From contig NZ_JAHCAP010000015.1 of the NCBI RefSeq assembly GCF_019634815.1, positions 18,473-82,472 of the forward strand: a stretch of DNA of 64,000 nucleotides. Reading direction: 5' to 3'. A program made the position numbers and the translations under genes. Every line of letters starts with the position of its first letter. Position 1 is the stretch's first letter. The notes beneath the pieces were generated by a model. That model did no database searches. It had not been told where the DNA came from and saw only the letters and a list, made by a program, of their open reading frames with translations. This document shows, piece after piece, positions 54,740 to 64,000 of this stretch. Source of the stretch: Dokdonella sp. (GTDB lineage Bacteria > Pseudomonadota > Gammaproteobacteria > Xanthomonadales > Rhodanobacteraceae).

Positions 54740-55717
54740 TCAGGCCGCGTTCTTCTTCGGTGCATCGAGCGAGGCGAGCCACTCGTCGTCCGAACCTTCA
54801 TTGACGCCTTCGAACAGGAAGGTCGACAGATACCGCTCGCCGGTATCCGGCAGCATCGCCAGCAGCACCGAGCCTTGCGGCGCGGTTTGCGCGACCTTGA
54901 GCGCGGCGGCCAGCGTCGCACCCGAGGACAGGCCGACGAAGATGCCTTCCTCGGCCGACAGGCGGCGCGCAGTGTCGCGAGCGGTCACTTCATCGACCGG
55001 CTCGATCGCGTGCGCAACCGTGCGCGAGAGCACGCCGGGCAGGAAGTCCGGCGTCCAGCCCTGGATCTTGTGCGGATTCCACGTCTGGCCGGACAGCAGT
55101 GCCGCATTGAGCGGTTCGGTGGCGATGATCTTGACGTCGGGTCGCGCCGCGCGCAGCACTTCGCCCACGCCCGTGAGGGTGCCGCCGGTGCCCCAGCCGG
55201 AGACGAAGTAATCGAGTCTGCGGCCGGCAAAGTCACGCAGGATCTCGGCCGCGGTGGTACTGCGGTGATAGGCCGGATTGGCTTCGTTCTCGAACTGGCG
55301 CGCGAGAAACCAGCCGTACCTTTTCGCCAGTTCCTCGGCGCGCTTGACCATGCCCACACCCCGCTCGGCGGCGGTGGTGAGGATCACCTTGCCGCCGTAG
55401 GCGCGAATCGCCTTGCGCCGCTCCTGCGAGAAGGTCTCGGTCATTACCGCGACGAAGTGATAGCCGCGCGCGGCGCAGATCATCGCCAGCGCGACGCCGG
55501 TGTTGCCCGAGGTCGCTTCGATCACGGTGTCACCGGGCTTGAGCAGGCCCTTGCGCTCGGCGTCGAGGATCACGCCGATGCCGAGACGATCCTTGACCGA
55601 GCCACCTGGATTGAAGGCCTCGACCTTGACGTACAGGTCGATGCCCTTGGGGGCCAGGCGATTGAGTTTGACGATCGGGGTATTGCCGATGGTGTCGAGG
55701 ATGCTGTTGTAGATCAT
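54740..55717 (-). CDS. cysK: O-acetylserine sulfhydrylase (cysteine synthase)
   Basis: A 325-residue PLP enzyme making cysteine from O-acetylserine and sulfide. The PLP lysine is in NPGGSVKDR; the substrate loop is ATSGNTGVALA; GTGGTLTGVGE binds the phosphate; and GLSSGAT follows. The start ATG at 55717 is preferred over 55723 because AGGA then lies about 7 nt upstream. It sits at the end of the sulfur cluster, read leftward with cysG, 63 nt apart. Confidence 0.93.
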   Translation of the reverse strand: MIYNSILDTIGNTPIVKLNRLAPKGIDLYVKVEAFNPGGSVKDRLGIGVILDAERKGLLKPGDTVIEATSGNTGVALAMICAARGYHFVAVMTETFSQERRKAIRAYGGKVILTTAAERGVGMVKRAEELAKRYGWFLARQFENEANPAYHRSTTAAEILRDFAGRRLDYFVSGWGTGGTLTGVGEVLRAARPDVKIIATEPLNAALLSGQTWNPHKIQGWTPDFLPGVLSRTVAHAIEPVDEVTARDTARRLSAEEGIFVGLSSGATLAAALKVAQTAPQGSVLLAMLPDTGERYLSTFLFEGVNEGSDDEWLASLDAPKKNAA

Positions 55718-55780
55718 GACCATGTCCTGTGGGTTGCGACGGGAATTGCGCGAAAGCGAGGTGAAGGCATCGATGCGGCC

Positions 55781-57274
55781 TCAGGCGGCCCGACATCGCA
55801 TTCGGTCGCGGATCTCTGCGGCAGCGCTCGGTTGCGTCCGCTGCGGCAGGCTGGCCATCGCCTCGTGCGCGGCGAGATCGTCGACGCCCAGCGGCGGTGC
55901 GCCGAACCAGTGCAGGCGAGTTGCCAGCGCAGCGACCTCGCCCAGGATCAGCAAGGCCGGCGAGCGCACGGCATGCCGATGTGCCTGCTCGGGCAACTGC
56001 GCCAGCGTGCCGACGATCACGCGCTGCTGCGCGCGCGAACCGTTTTCTATCAATGCGAACGGCGTGTCGGCGCCGCGACCATGCGCGAGCAGACGATCGC
56101 GCAGCGATTCCAGTTCGCCCACGCCCATGTAGACCGCAAGAGTCTGCCGTTCCTGCGCGAGTGCAGCCCAGTCGAGGGTGTCGAGCGAGGACTGGCAATG
56201 TGCGGTGACCAGGCGCAACGACTGTGCGTGATCGCGGTGCGTGAGCGGCACGCCGGCGTAGGCGGCACAGGCCACCGCGGCGGTGATTCCGGGCACCACT
56301 TCGAACGCAATGTCGTGCTCGCGCAGGAATTCCAGTTCCTCGCCGCCGCGACCGAACACGAAGGGATCGCCACCCTTGAGCCGCACCACGCGACGACCGG
56401 CGTGCGCATGTTCGAGCATGAGCGCATGAATCCCGGCTTGCGTGGTGTGATGGCGGCCGGCTTCCTTGCCGACCTCGATGCGGTGTGCGTCGCGACGCGC
56501 GAGTTCGAGCACTTCGCGGCTGACCAGCCGGTCGTGCAGGATCACGTCGGCTTGATTGAGTGCACGCAGTGCCTTGAGCGTGAGCAAGCCCGGATCGCCC
56601 GGGCCGGCGCCGACCAGCACTACCGAACCCAGAATCGGCGCGGGCCTGTCCGCCAGCGCGGCCTCGAACGCCGCCTCGGCCAAGGCGGTTTGTCCGCGCC
56701 GCAGCAGCGAGGCAACCGGGCCGTTGAACAGGCGTTCGTAGAACGCGCGCCTTGCGGCCGGCGCGGCGTGTCGTGCGCGAATGCGCTGGCGAAAGCGCGC
56801 GGCGAGTGCGGCCAGCGGCCCGAGTGCGTGGTCGAGCGTGGCTTCGAGCCGCTCGCGCAGCAGGCGCGCGAACATCGGTGCCGCACCGCCAGAGGAAATC
56901 GCAATCGCGAGCGGTGCGCGATCGATCACCGCCGGTACGTGGAAGCTGGACAGTCCTGCATCATCGACCACATTGACGAACAGTCGGCGGTCGGCCGCCG
57001 CGGCCGCGACGCGGCGGTTGATCGCCGGGTCACTGGTGGCGGCGACGACCAGCCACGCCGTCTCGAGCCAGGCCTCGCTGAACAGTCCCGCGCGATGCGC
57101 GATGCGGCCTGCAGCCAGCGCTGCGGCAAGCCCGGTGCCAAGTTCGGGAGCGCCGACCGTGACCCGCGCCCCGGCCTTGAGCAGGGCCTCGACCTTGCGC
57201 TCGGCCACCAGACCGCCGCCGACCACGAGGACGGGGCGGAGCTGCAGGTCGGCAAACAAGGGGAACAGCGGCAT
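55781..57274 (-). CDS. cysG: siroheme synthase CysG (dehydrogenase/ferrochelatase + methyltransferase)
   Basis: A 497-residue fusion. The N-terminal domain ([18 protein letters not shown]) is precorrin-2 dehydrogenase/ferrochelatase; the C-terminal domain is uroporphyrinogen-III methyltransferase ([37 protein letters not shown]). It makes siroheme for the sulfite reductase in this cluster. ATG at 57274 matches the E. coli-like start ([15 protein letters not shown]); GTG at 57289 is in frame. Lies head-to-head with cysB. Confidence 0.93.
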   Translation of the reverse strand: MPLFPLFADLQLRPVLVVGGGLVAERKVEALLKAGARVTVGAPELGTGLAAALAAGRIAHRAGLFSEAWLETAWLVVAATSDPAINRRVAAAAADRRLFVNVVDDAGLSSFHVPAVIDRAPLAIAISSGGAAPMFARLLRERLEATLDHALGPLAALAARFRQRIRARHAAPAARRAFYERLFNGPVASLLRRGQTALAEAAFEAALADRPAPILGSVVLVGAGPGDPGLLTLKALRALNQADVILHDRLVSREVLELARRDAHRIEVGKEAGRHHTTQAGIHALMLEHAHAGRRVVRLKGGDPFVFGRGGEELEFLREHDIAFEVVPGITAAVACAAYAGVPLTHRDHAQSLRLVTAHCQSSLDTLDWAALAQERQTLAVYMGVGELESLRDRLLAHGRGADTPFALIENGSRAQQRVIVGTLAQLPEQAHRHAVRSPALLILGEVAALATRLHWFGAPPLGVDDLAAHEAMASLPQRTQPSAAAEIRDRMRCRAA

Positions 57275-57560
57275 TGGCTCGGCCAGCACGGAAAAGGAGA
57301 TGCCCTGACCCTACGCCGGTGCCAGGCAGCGGACAAATGAACAGCGCTTTTTGCCTTATGCCGCCCCGGCATGATGGATTCATGGGCGTATAGACGGCCA
57401 AACAAGGATTGGATATTCTGTCGTGACGCATGGCCGCGGGCCGCTGCGCCAACCAGGGGGACGTGATGAAACAGTTCGACAAATGCCAGTTCATGTGTTG
57501 TGCCACCACGCATGCCTTCATCACGCCTTCCCGATTGCGACCGCCTGCGAGCCGATCCCC

Positions 57561-58565
57561 ATGAATCTGACCCAACTGCGTTACCTCGCCGCCATTGCCG
57601 ATTCCGGCCTCAACATCACGCTCGCCGCCGAACGCGTGCATGCCACCCAACCCGGCATCAGCAAGCAACTCAAGCAACTCGAGGATGAGCTCGGCTTCCA
57701 GCTGTTCGCCCGCAAGGGCAAGAGCCTCGAATCGATCACCCCGGCCGGCCGGCAGGTGATTTCGCGGGCACGGACCATCCTCGCCGAAGCAGCCAATATC
57801 CGCGCGCTCGCCGCCAATCTGCGCAATGAGGAACATGGCGAGCTGCGCATCGCCACCACCCACACCCAGGCACGCTTTGCCCTGCCTGCACCGATTGCCG
57901 CGCTCAAGCGCCGCTATCCACACGTGAGCGTGCACCTGCAGCCGGGCGACGACAGCGAAATCCTCGAAGTCCTCGCGAATGGCCACGCGGATCTCGCCGT
58001 GGTCAGCAGCGCCGGGGCCGCGCCGGCCAAAGGCTTCGCCCTGCCGGCCTATCGTTGGGAGCGCGTCGTGCTGGTGCCGCGCAACCATCCGCTGGCTGCC
58101 CTGCAGCGCGCGCCGACACTGGAAGAATTGGCGGCCTATCCGCTGGTGAGCTACGAATCCTCGCTCAAGCCCGAATCCTCTTTGCGGCGCGCCTTCATCG
58201 AAGCCGGCCTCGAGCCGCGACTGGCCTTCACCGCGCGCGACGCCGATCTCATCAAGACCTATGTGCGCGCCGGCCTGGGCGTGGGCATCCTCGCCGAGAT
58301 GGCTTTGCTGCCCGAGGATGCAGGCGATCTGCGCGCCTTGTCCGCCGATGACCTGTTTCCAACCTGCACCACCTGGATCGTGCTGCGCCGTGATCGCGTG
58401 CTGCGTGACTTCGCACTCGAATTCATCGCCCGGTTCGCGCCGCAGATCGACCGCCGCGACGTGCGCCGGGCCTTCGATCACGATGCCTACGATGGCGAGT
58501 GGCCGCTGGCGCCACATTGGCGCGAAGTGCAGCCGCCCAGGTTGCGGGAGGTTCACGCGGCTTGA
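57561..58565 (+). CDS. cysB: LysR-type regulator CysB
   Basis: A 334-residue LysR regulator of sulfur assimilation. N-terminal helix-turn-helix: MNLTQLRYLAAIADSGLNIT, HATQPGISKQLKQLEDELG. The effector domain has RIATTHTQARFALP and VSYESSLKPESSLRRAF, a CysB signature for N-acetylserine or sulfate-derived signals. The ATG at 57561 begins the conserved domain; the open frame upstream is not coding. Divergent from cysG, with a 286-bp region that may carry its control sites. Confidence 0.93.
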   Translation: MNLTQLRYLAAIADSGLNITLAAERVHATQPGISKQLKQLEDELGFQLFARKGKSLESITPAGRQVISRARTILAEAANIRALAANLRNEEHGELRIATTHTQARFALPAPIAALKRRYPHVSVHLQPGDDSEILEVLANGHADLAVVSSAGAAPAKGFALPAYRWERVVLVPRNHPLAALQRAPTLEELAAYPLVSYESSLKPESSLRRAFIEAGLEPRLAFTARDADLIKTYVRAGLGVGILAEMALLPEDAGDLRALSADDLFPTCTTWIVLRRDRVLRDFALEFIARFAPQIDRRDVRRAFDHDAYDGEWPLAPHWREVQPPRLREVHAA

Positions 58566-58612
58566 TGCGTCGGACGACGCGGGTGCAAGCACTCGCGCCG
58601 CCGGGCTTGTGG

Positions 58613-59338
58613 TCAGATTTCCAGATGCAGGCCGCATTCGCGTTTGAGGCCGAAGAAGCGCGTCTCCTCGGCCTTCATGCCCGGCTCCCAGCGCTGCGTG
58701 GTATGCACATCGCCGATCGACACGTAGCCGGCGTCCCACAGCGGGTGGTAAGGCAGCTGGTGGCGTGCCAGATACATGCCAATGTCGCGATCGCTCCAAT
58801 CGGCGAGCGGATGCAGCTTCCAGCGACCGTTGCGCAGTTCGACGAAGGGCGTATTCGCCCGGCTTTCCGACTGCGCGCGGCGCAGGCCCGATAGCCAGGT
58901 CTGTGCGCCCAGTTCTTCGAGCGCGCGCTGCATCGGTTCGACTTTGCTCAGGCGGTTGTAGCGCTCGATGCCGTCCAGGCCCTGTTCCCACAGCCGGCCA
59001 TGACGCGCTTCCATCCACGCGGCGCCCAGCGCGGGGCGATAGACCTTGAGATTGAGGCTCAAGCGCTCGACCAATGCGTCGGCGAAGCGATAGGTTTCCG
59101 GGAACAGGTAGCCGGTGTCGATGAGGATGACTGCAATGCGCGGAGCCTGCCGCGTGACCAGATGCAGCATTGCTGCAGCCTGCGCGCCGAAACTCGTCGA
59201 CAGCACGTGCTCGCCCGGTAGTTCGCGCAAGGCCCAGGCCACGCGCTGGGCGGCGTCCTGGTTGGCGAGCCAGGCGTTGAGGTCGGCAAGGCTGCCCGGA
59301 TCGTTGGCAGCGTCGGCGAAAACCGGCAGCGCGTTCAT
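58613..59338 (-). CDS. cysH: phosphoadenylyl-sulfate (PAPS) reductase
   Basis: A 241-residue enzyme reducing PAPS to sulfite with thioredoxin. Motifs: [14 protein letters not shown] (P-loop), [24 protein letters not shown] and the redox Cys235 in the closing ECGLH. There is no second Cys cluster (CC...CxxC), so the PAPS rather than the APS (Fe-S) type is expected. ATG overlaps the stop of cysI by 4 nt. Confidence 0.94.
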   Translation of the reverse strand: MNALPVFADAANDPGSLADLNAWLANQDAAQRVAWALRELPGEHVLSTSFGAQAAAMLHLVTRQAPRIAVILIDTGYLFPETYRFADALVERLSLNLKVYRPALGAAWMEARHGRLWEQGLDGIERYNRLSKVEPMQRALEELGAQTWLSGLRRAQSESRANTPFVELRNGRWKLHPLADWSDRDIGMYLARHQLPYHPLWDAGYVSIGDVHTTQRWEPGMKAEETRFFGLKRECGLHLEI

Positions 59339-61029
59339 GCGATCGCTCCGATCGGTATGCGCCGCGTGGGTTCGTCGGGCAGCACGCCGGCACGCAGCAG
59401 GAAGTCGCCAAAGCCTTCAGCCTCGTTGCGCTCGGCGGCGTACCGCGCGAACAGCGGATCGAGCGCGGCAAGGATGTCCGCTTCGACGATGTTCTCGCGG
59501 TAGGGGCGATTCATGCGCTGGCCGCGGAAATCCGCACCCAGGCGCAGGTCGTAGCGGCCAGGCGCGCGTCCGACGAGGGCGATCTCGCCCAGATACGGCC
59601 GCGAGCAGCCATTGGGGCAGCCCGACAGGCGCAACAGGATCGGCGCATCGCGCAGTCCATGCTGTTCGAGCAGGCCTTCGAGTTTTTGCAGGATCGTCGG
59701 CAGGTAGCGTTCGCTCTCGGCCATTGCCAGGCCGCAGGTCGGCAGCGCCACGCAGGACGTGGCGTGACGTCGAATCCCGCTTTGCCGCTGGTAGTCCTCG
59801 AAGCCGTGTGCCGCGACGATCGCATCGATGCGCGCACGATCGGCCGCATCGACATTGGCGATGATGACGTTCTGGTTGCAGGTCATGCGGAAGTCGCCGC
59901 GATGTACCTTGGCCAGTTCGCGCATGCCGCTGAGCAGGCGGCGCTCGCCGCGATCGAGCAGGCGGCCCGATTCGATCTTGAGCGTGAGATGCCAGCGGCC
60001 ATCCTCGCCCTGAATCCAGCCATGGCGATCGCCGTTGTGATCGAAATGGAACGCGCGCGCCGGTTGCAGTGCGAAGCCAAGGCGCTTTTCCAGCTCGGCC
60101 TTGAACACATCGGTGCCGCGATCATCGAGCGTGTACTTGAGTCGTGCGTGCTTGCGCACCGCGCGATCGCCCCAGTCACGCTGGATGCAGATCACTTGCT
60201 CGGCGGTCGCGCGCAACTGCTCGGCGGTCACGAAGCCGATCACTTCGGCCAGCCGCGGATAGGTTGCCGGATCACCATGGCTGGCGCCCATGCCGCCGCC
60301 GACCGCGATGTTGAAACCGACCAGTTGGCCTTGCTCGGCGATCGCGATCAGGCCCAGATCCTGGGCGAACACGTCTATGTCATTGAGCGGTGGAATGGCC
60401 AGGCCGATCTTGAACTTGCGCGGCAGATAGGTCTTGCCGTAGAGCGGCTCGACCGGCGCTTCGCCGACCAGCTGCTCGCCGTCGAGCCAGATCTCGTGAT
60501 ACGCGGTGGTCTGCGGTGCGAGCTCGGCCGAGAGTTTGCTTGCCCATGCCAGCGCCTGGGCATGCAGCCCGGACTGCTCGGGCAGCGGTGTGGCCACCAC
60601 GTTGCGCAACACGTCACCGCAGGCGGCGATCGTGCTGGCGAGCGCGTGGTTGATGGCCGCGATGGTCGGCTTGAGGTTGTGCTTGAGGAGGCCGTGCCAC
60701 TGGAAGGTCTGGCGCGTGGTGATGCGCAGGCCGCTGCTGGCGTAGTCGCGCGCGAGCTGGTCGAACACCAGCCATTGCGCGGGCGTCACCACGCCGCCGG
60801 GCAGGCGCGCGCGCAGCATGAAGGCGTACAGCGGTTCGAGCTTCTGCTTGCGCCGCTCCTCGCGCAGATCGCGATCGTCCTGCTGATAGCTGCCATGGAA
60901 CTTGAGCAGTCGGTTATCGTCTTCGCAGACGCTGCCGGTGGTCGGATCGGCGAGGCTTTCGACGATCGTGCCGCGCAGTTGACGACTGCGTTCCTTGATG
61001 TGTTCGACTTCGGAAACCTGCGGCGCCAT
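59335..61029 (-). CDS. cysI: sulfite reductase hemoprotein beta subunit
   Basis: A 564-residue siroheme/4Fe-4S enzyme reducing sulfite to sulfide. Cluster cysteines: [17 protein letters not shown] and [11 protein letters not shown]. Siroheme arginines lie in [14 protein letters not shown]. The start at 61029 ([15 protein letters not shown]) lies 2 nt from the cysJ stop; a start at 61041 would overlap cysJ by 11 nt. Middle gene of cysJ-cysI-cysH, all read leftward. Confidence 0.93.
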   Translation of the reverse strand: MAPQVSEVEHIKERSRQLRGTIVESLADPTTGSVCEDDNRLLKFHGSYQQDDRDLREERRKQKLEPLYAFMLRARLPGGVVTPAQWLVFDQLARDYASSGLRITTRQTFQWHGLLKHNLKPTIAAINHALASTIAACGDVLRNVVATPLPEQSGLHAQALAWASKLSAELAPQTTAYHEIWLDGEQLVGEAPVEPLYGKTYLPRKFKIGLAIPPLNDIDVFAQDLGLIAIAEQGQLVGFNIAVGGGMGASHGDPATYPRLAEVIGFVTAEQLRATAEQVICIQRDWGDRAVRKHARLKYTLDDRGTDVFKAELEKRLGFALQPARAFHFDHNGDRHGWIQGEDGRWHLTLKIESGRLLDRGERRLLSGMRELAKVHRGDFRMTCNQNVIIANVDAADRARIDAIVAAHGFEDYQRQSGIRRHATSCVALPTCGLAMAESERYLPTILQKLEGLLEQHGLRDAPILLRLSGCPNGCSRPYLGEIALVGRAPGRYDLRLGADFRGQRMNRPYRENIVEADILAALDPLFARYAAERNEAEGFGDFLLRAGVLPDEPTRRIPIGAIA

Positions 61030-61030
61030 G

Positions 61031-62842
61031 TCAGTACACATCCCGTGCGTAGCGACCCTGCGTGAGCAGCTCGCTGAGCCATTCCCGGGCGCGCTCGGCG
61101 CTGTAGCCGCCATGATTGACGGCGATGGCGATGAGCGCGTCGTTGACGTCGCGCGCCATCTGCGTGGCATCGCCGCAGACATACAACTGCGCGCCATCCT
61201 GCAGCCACGCCCAGATCGCCTTGCCTTGTTCGCGCAGGCGATCCTGCACGTAGACCTTGCGCGCCGCATCGCGCGAAAACGCCAGATCGAGTCGGTGCAG
61301 GCTGCCGTCGTGCAGGGCTTCGCGCCATTCGGTCTGGTAGAGAAAATCCTCGCGCAGATGGCGGTTGCCGAACACGAGCCAGTTGCGACCGCTCGCGCCG
61401 CTGGCACGCCGCTCCTGCAGGAAGCCGCGATACGGCGCGACGCCGGTGCCGGGGCCGATCATGATGATGTCGCGCGAGGCGTCCGCAGGCAGGCGGAAGC
61501 GCTCGTTGGCTTCGATGAAGACGGAGACGCTGGCGTCCTCCTCGACGTCGGCAAGATGCCGCGATGCGGCGCCGTGATGGCGGCTGCCGAAAGCCTCGTA
61601 GTCGACGACGGCAACGGTGAGATGCGCTTCATCGCCCACCACGCTGCGACTGGAGGCGATCGAATACAGACGCGGCATCAACGGACGCAGCGCCGCCACC
61701 AAGCCTTCGGCATCCCACTTCGCGGGGTAGGCGCGCAGCAGGTCGAGGACTTGGTGGCTGGCCAGCAACTGGGCTAGGGGGGGTGCTTGGTCCGCTGCGA
61801 GCAGATGGTTGAGGTCTGAATCGCCCGAGAGGGTCGCGTGCGCGGCGACAAACGGACGCGCGAGCCGCGTGAGCTCGCGCTTGCTGGCCAGCCATTGGGT
61901 CAACGGCAGCGTCTGGCCGCCGTGCTGGACCGGTTGATCGCCGTCCAGCTTGAGGGTGGAAAGCACGGCCTCGACGAGTCGGGGTGAATTGCGTGGCCAT
62001 ACGCCGAGCGCATCGCCGGGTTCGTAGTGCAGGCCCGAGCCTTCGAGCGAGAGTTCGACATGGCGCACGTCGCGCGCACTGCTGCGCGCGACGATGCGCT
62101 GGTTGGCGAGCACGGGTGCCGCGAACGGTCGTTCGCGCGAATGCGTGGCCGACGCGGCATGCGGGCGCAGTGGCGTGACCGTGGCCAAGGGCGCGGCCTG
62201 ACGTTGTGCCTCGCGCGTGGCTGCGAGGGCGCGCGTCGCCCAAGGCTCGGCAGCGGCCTCGAAATCGACATCGGCGTCGACGTGTTCGGCCAGGCGTGTT
62301 GCGCCCAGAGCGGCCAGACGCGCATCGAGTTCGCGACCGATGGCGCAGTATTTCGGATAACTCGAATCGCCGAGCGCGAGCACGGTGTAGCGCAGCTCCG
62401 GCAGCTTGGGCGCGCGCTTGCCGGCAATGAATTCGACGAAGCCGCGGGCGTCGTCGGGCGGTTCGCCTTCGCCCTGGGTGCTGATGACCACGGCGAGCAG
62501 GCGCTCCTGGGCCAGCTCACGCAGCGGATAAGCGCCCGCGCGCAGCAGGCGCACCGCAAGGCCGGCCGCCTCGGCATCGCGTGCGAGTCGCTCGGCGACG
62601 CGTTTGGCATTGCCGGTCTGGCTGCCGTAGACGATGGTGAGTCGCGGCACGGCCGCAGCTTCGGCTGGCGTTGATGCCGGTGCGCGTGCCGCGCCGCTGC
62701 CCACGCCGGCCAGTGCCGCGGTATAGCCCGACAGCCAGTAGAGGCCGGCCTGGTCGAGGCCGTCGAGCAGGCGTGCGAGCAGCGCGGCCTTGTCCTCGTC
62801 GAGGATCGGCGACGGCAATCGCAAGGGTTCGACGGCAGACAT
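61031..62842 (-). CDS. cysJ: sulfite reductase flavoprotein alpha subunit
   Basis: A 603-residue FMN/FAD flavoprotein that passes NADPH electrons to CysI. The flavodoxin domain ([47 protein letters not shown]) is joined by an Ala/Arg linker to the FAD/NADPH domain ([40 protein letters not shown]; ends in RDVY). The ATG at 62842 has GGAG 6 nt upstream. First gene of the leftward cysJIH operon. Confidence 0.95.
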   Translation of the reverse strand: MSAVEPLRLPSPILDEDKAALLARLLDGLDQAGLYWLSGYTAALAGVGSGAARAPASTPAEAAAVPRLTIVYGSQTGNAKRVAERLARDAEAAGLAVRLLRAGAYPLRELAQERLLAVVISTQGEGEPPDDARGFVEFIAGKRAPKLPELRYTVLALGDSSYPKYCAIGRELDARLAALGATRLAEHVDADVDFEAAAEPWATRALAATREAQRQAAPLATVTPLRPHAASATHSRERPFAAPVLANQRIVARSSARDVRHVELSLEGSGLHYEPGDALGVWPRNSPRLVEAVLSTLKLDGDQPVQHGGQTLPLTQWLASKRELTRLARPFVAAHATLSGDSDLNHLLAADQAPPLAQLLASHQVLDLLRAYPAKWDAEGLVAALRPLMPRLYSIASSRSVVGDEAHLTVAVVDYEAFGSRHHGAASRHLADVEEDASVSVFIEANERFRLPADASRDIIMIGPGTGVAPYRGFLQERRASGASGRNWLVFGNRHLREDFLYQTEWREALHDGSLHRLDLAFSRDAARKVYVQDRLREQGKAIWAWLQDGAQLYVCGDATQMARDVNDALIAIAVNHGGYSAERAREWLSELLTQGRYARDVY

Positions 62843-62946
62843 GCAAGGCTCCAAGCGTGGACGTCCAGACGTCCATCGGATGGATGCTAGGCGAGGCCCC
62901 GGCGGCCGAGAAAAGGATGGCTCGGCATGTACTTATGCCGGCGCGG

Positions 62947-63495
62947 TCAGTCCGCTCCCTCGGGGCCGGTGGCAAGCGCGCTGCGGTAGCGCTGGGCCAT
63001 GGCCGCATCGTGGCAGCAGAACAGCACACGCCGGCCTGGGGCGCCGGGTCGGGCCAGCCAGTTGTGCGCCGCGGCGACCGCGATCGGCACCGCACGCTGC
63101 GGTGGAAAGCGGAACACCCCGCAACTGATCGCGGGGAAGGCGATCGAGCCGATGCCATGGGTGTGGGCCAGCGCGAACGCATTGCGGTAACAGGCGGCGA
63201 GCAGCTCGTCCTCGCCCTCGTAGCCGCCGTCCCAGACCGGCCCGACCGTGTGGATGACCCAGCGTGCGGGCAGCGCAAAACCGGGCGTCAGCCGCGCCTC
63301 GCTGGTCGGGCAGCGCACGCCGGGTTTGACCTGTGGCAGGGCGCGGCAGGCCGCCAGAAGCTGCGGTCCCGCAGCCCGATGGATCGCGCCATCGACACCG
63401 CCGCCGCCGAGCAGGGTCTCGTTGGCTGCATTGACGATCGCATCCACCGCGAGCGCGGTGATGTCGGCTTCGATGACCTCGATCGGGCTGGACAT
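62947..63495 (-). CDS. macro-domain protein (O-acetyl-ADP-ribose deacetylase-like)
   Basis: A 182-residue macro domain: ITALAVDAIVNAANETLLGGGGVDGAIHRAAGP, and AFPAISCGVFRFPPQRA for ADP-ribose binding. It is like YmdB, which deacetylates O-acetyl-ADP-ribose or removes ADP-ribose. The ATG at 63495 begins the domain; the frame is open upstream without a ribosome site. It lies 104 nt before cysJ, same strand, and is divergent from the marR-like gene. Confidence 0.88.
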   Translation of the reverse strand: MSSPIEVIEADITALAVDAIVNAANETLLGGGGVDGAIHRAAGPQLLAACRALPQVKPGVRCPTSEARLTPGFALPARWVIHTVGPVWDGGYEGEDELLAACYRNAFALAHTHGIGSIAFPAISCGVFRFPPQRAVPIAVAAAHNWLARPGAPGRRVLFCCHDAAMAQRYRSALATGPEGAD

Positions 63496-63696
63496 GTCGG
63501 GCCCCGCAGGAATGGCACCGTGAGCTTGGCGCGCGCAGTTGCGGTCGGCAAGCGCAAGGGCGATGTCAACCATTGGCGGCAGATGACGTCTTTGACGCGG
63601 GCGTGCAGTCACGGTCGACGCGCGGACGGCAGGGCCGGCGCCCGCGTCCAAGCTGAACGCCGTTTGACGCAGTGCAATAAAGTAAACCGGAGAGTA

Positions 63697-63725
63697 TTGA
63701 TGGATTGTTGCCTAGGCCATAATAT
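63697..63725 (+). promoter_or_regulatory. candidate sigma70 promoter of the MarR-type gene
   Basis: TTGATG (63697-63702) and TAATAT (63720-63725) with a 17-bp spacer. The predicted start of transcription (about 63732) falls at the ATG, so the mRNA would be leaderless or nearly so. No ribosome site precedes the ATG. Confidence 0.55.
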
Positions 63726-63733
63726 TCGCGGCC

Positions 63734-64000
63734 ATGATGGTCAAGGTCACCGACAGCAGTTTCGCCTATCTGATGCAGGACACGATGCGCCAGATGCGCA
63801 CCGTGTTCGATCGGCGGGCGACGCGTTTTGCGCTCACGCGCGCGCAGTGGCGTGCGCTCAAGACGATCCGGCGCAGCGAAGGCCTGAGCCAGAGCGAACT
63901 CGCCGAACTGCTCGACATGGAGCCGATTCCGGTCGGCCGGGTGATCGACCGGCTCGAGAAGACCGGCTACATCGAGCGCCGCGCCGACCCTGCCGACCGT
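63734..64000 (+). CDS. MarR-family transcriptional regulator (5' part)
   Basis: The first 89 residues, running off the right edge. ATG at 63734 (a second at 63737). FALTRAQWRALKTIRRSEGLSQSELAELLDMEPIPVGRVIDRLEKTGYIERRADPADR is a winged helix-turn-helix of the MarR type, with the DxRx wing starting. Its target is not known. The divergent macro-domain gene may be under its control. It is read from a promoter-like element directly upstream. Confidence 0.85.
   Translation, partial: MMVKVTDSSFAYLMQDTMRQMRTVFDRRATRFALTRAQWRALKTIRRSEGLSQSELAELLDMEPIPVGRVIDRLEKTGYIERRADPADR

Noticed and set aside
54722..57340. An 872-codon open frame opposite cysK and cysG
   Set aside because: Antisense shadow with no start signal.

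Overview
The window is GC-rich chromosomal DNA (by eye about two thirds G+C) with strong third-position GC bias. It looks like a gammaproteobacterium of the Lysobacterales/Xanthomonadales, perhaps near Rhodanobacteraceae. This rests on the gene content: a PPi-dependent phosphofructokinase of the Xanthomonas type, a K+-independent membrane pyrophosphatase, the mpl-(membrane protein)-adk neighbourhood, an ohrR-ohr pair, and several secreted proteins ending in an 'IFxDGFE'-like tail. No tRNA, rRNA, CRISPR array, transposase or phage gene was seen. The lineage is an inference.

Left part (1-10.2 kb): the 5' end of an exported protein, a Tat-exported flavin amine oxidase, the leftward mreB-mreC-mreD-mrdA-rodA cell-shape cluster with 4-nt overlaps, a PfkB-family kinase with a DUF192 lipoprotein, and rubredoxin. 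Accessory block A (10.4-16.3 kb): three large secreted propeller or repeat proteins (Kelch, delta-60 repeat, FG-GAP/VCBS) that share a C-terminal tail, with an unrecognised multi-pass membrane protein between them. Then come hemL, a periplasmic helical protein, an SDR and an acetylornithine-type aminotransferase (argD-like). Accessory block B (21-23.9 kb): a plant-type leucine-rich-repeat protein encoded by about 17 near-identical 69-bp units, a glyoxalase, and a broken copy of the argD 5' end.

Middle (24-34 kb): a LON-domain protein, mpl, adk, PPi-phosphofructokinase, GST, an M23 peptidase and the proton pyrophosphatase. Accessory block C (34.2-41 kb): a GDV/GDL-repeat secreted protein (DUF4097-like) and a duplicated pgk 5' end, a REP-like inverted repeat, a beta-helix secreted protein with a TonB-dependent receptor, then a shortened second copy of the repeat protein, an OsmC protein and the intact pgk. 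In both B and C, the 5' fragment of a housekeeping gene lies upstream of the intact gene, with accessory genes in between.

Right part (42-64 kb): a HAD phosphatase, a chitinase-like GH18 protein, ohrR-ohr with paired operator-like palindromes, a GGDEF-EAL protein, pyruvate kinase, a large membrane Ser/Thr kinase with a beta-propeller sensor, class I aldolase, and an assimilatory sulfate reduction locus (cysK, cysG, cysB, cysH-cysI-cysJ). The window ends with a macro-domain protein and the start of a MarR regulator.

Glycolysis genes recur (pfp, pgk, pyk, fba). With hppA they suggest that pyrophosphate is used as an energy currency. All functional statements come from reading the sequence; no database search was run.
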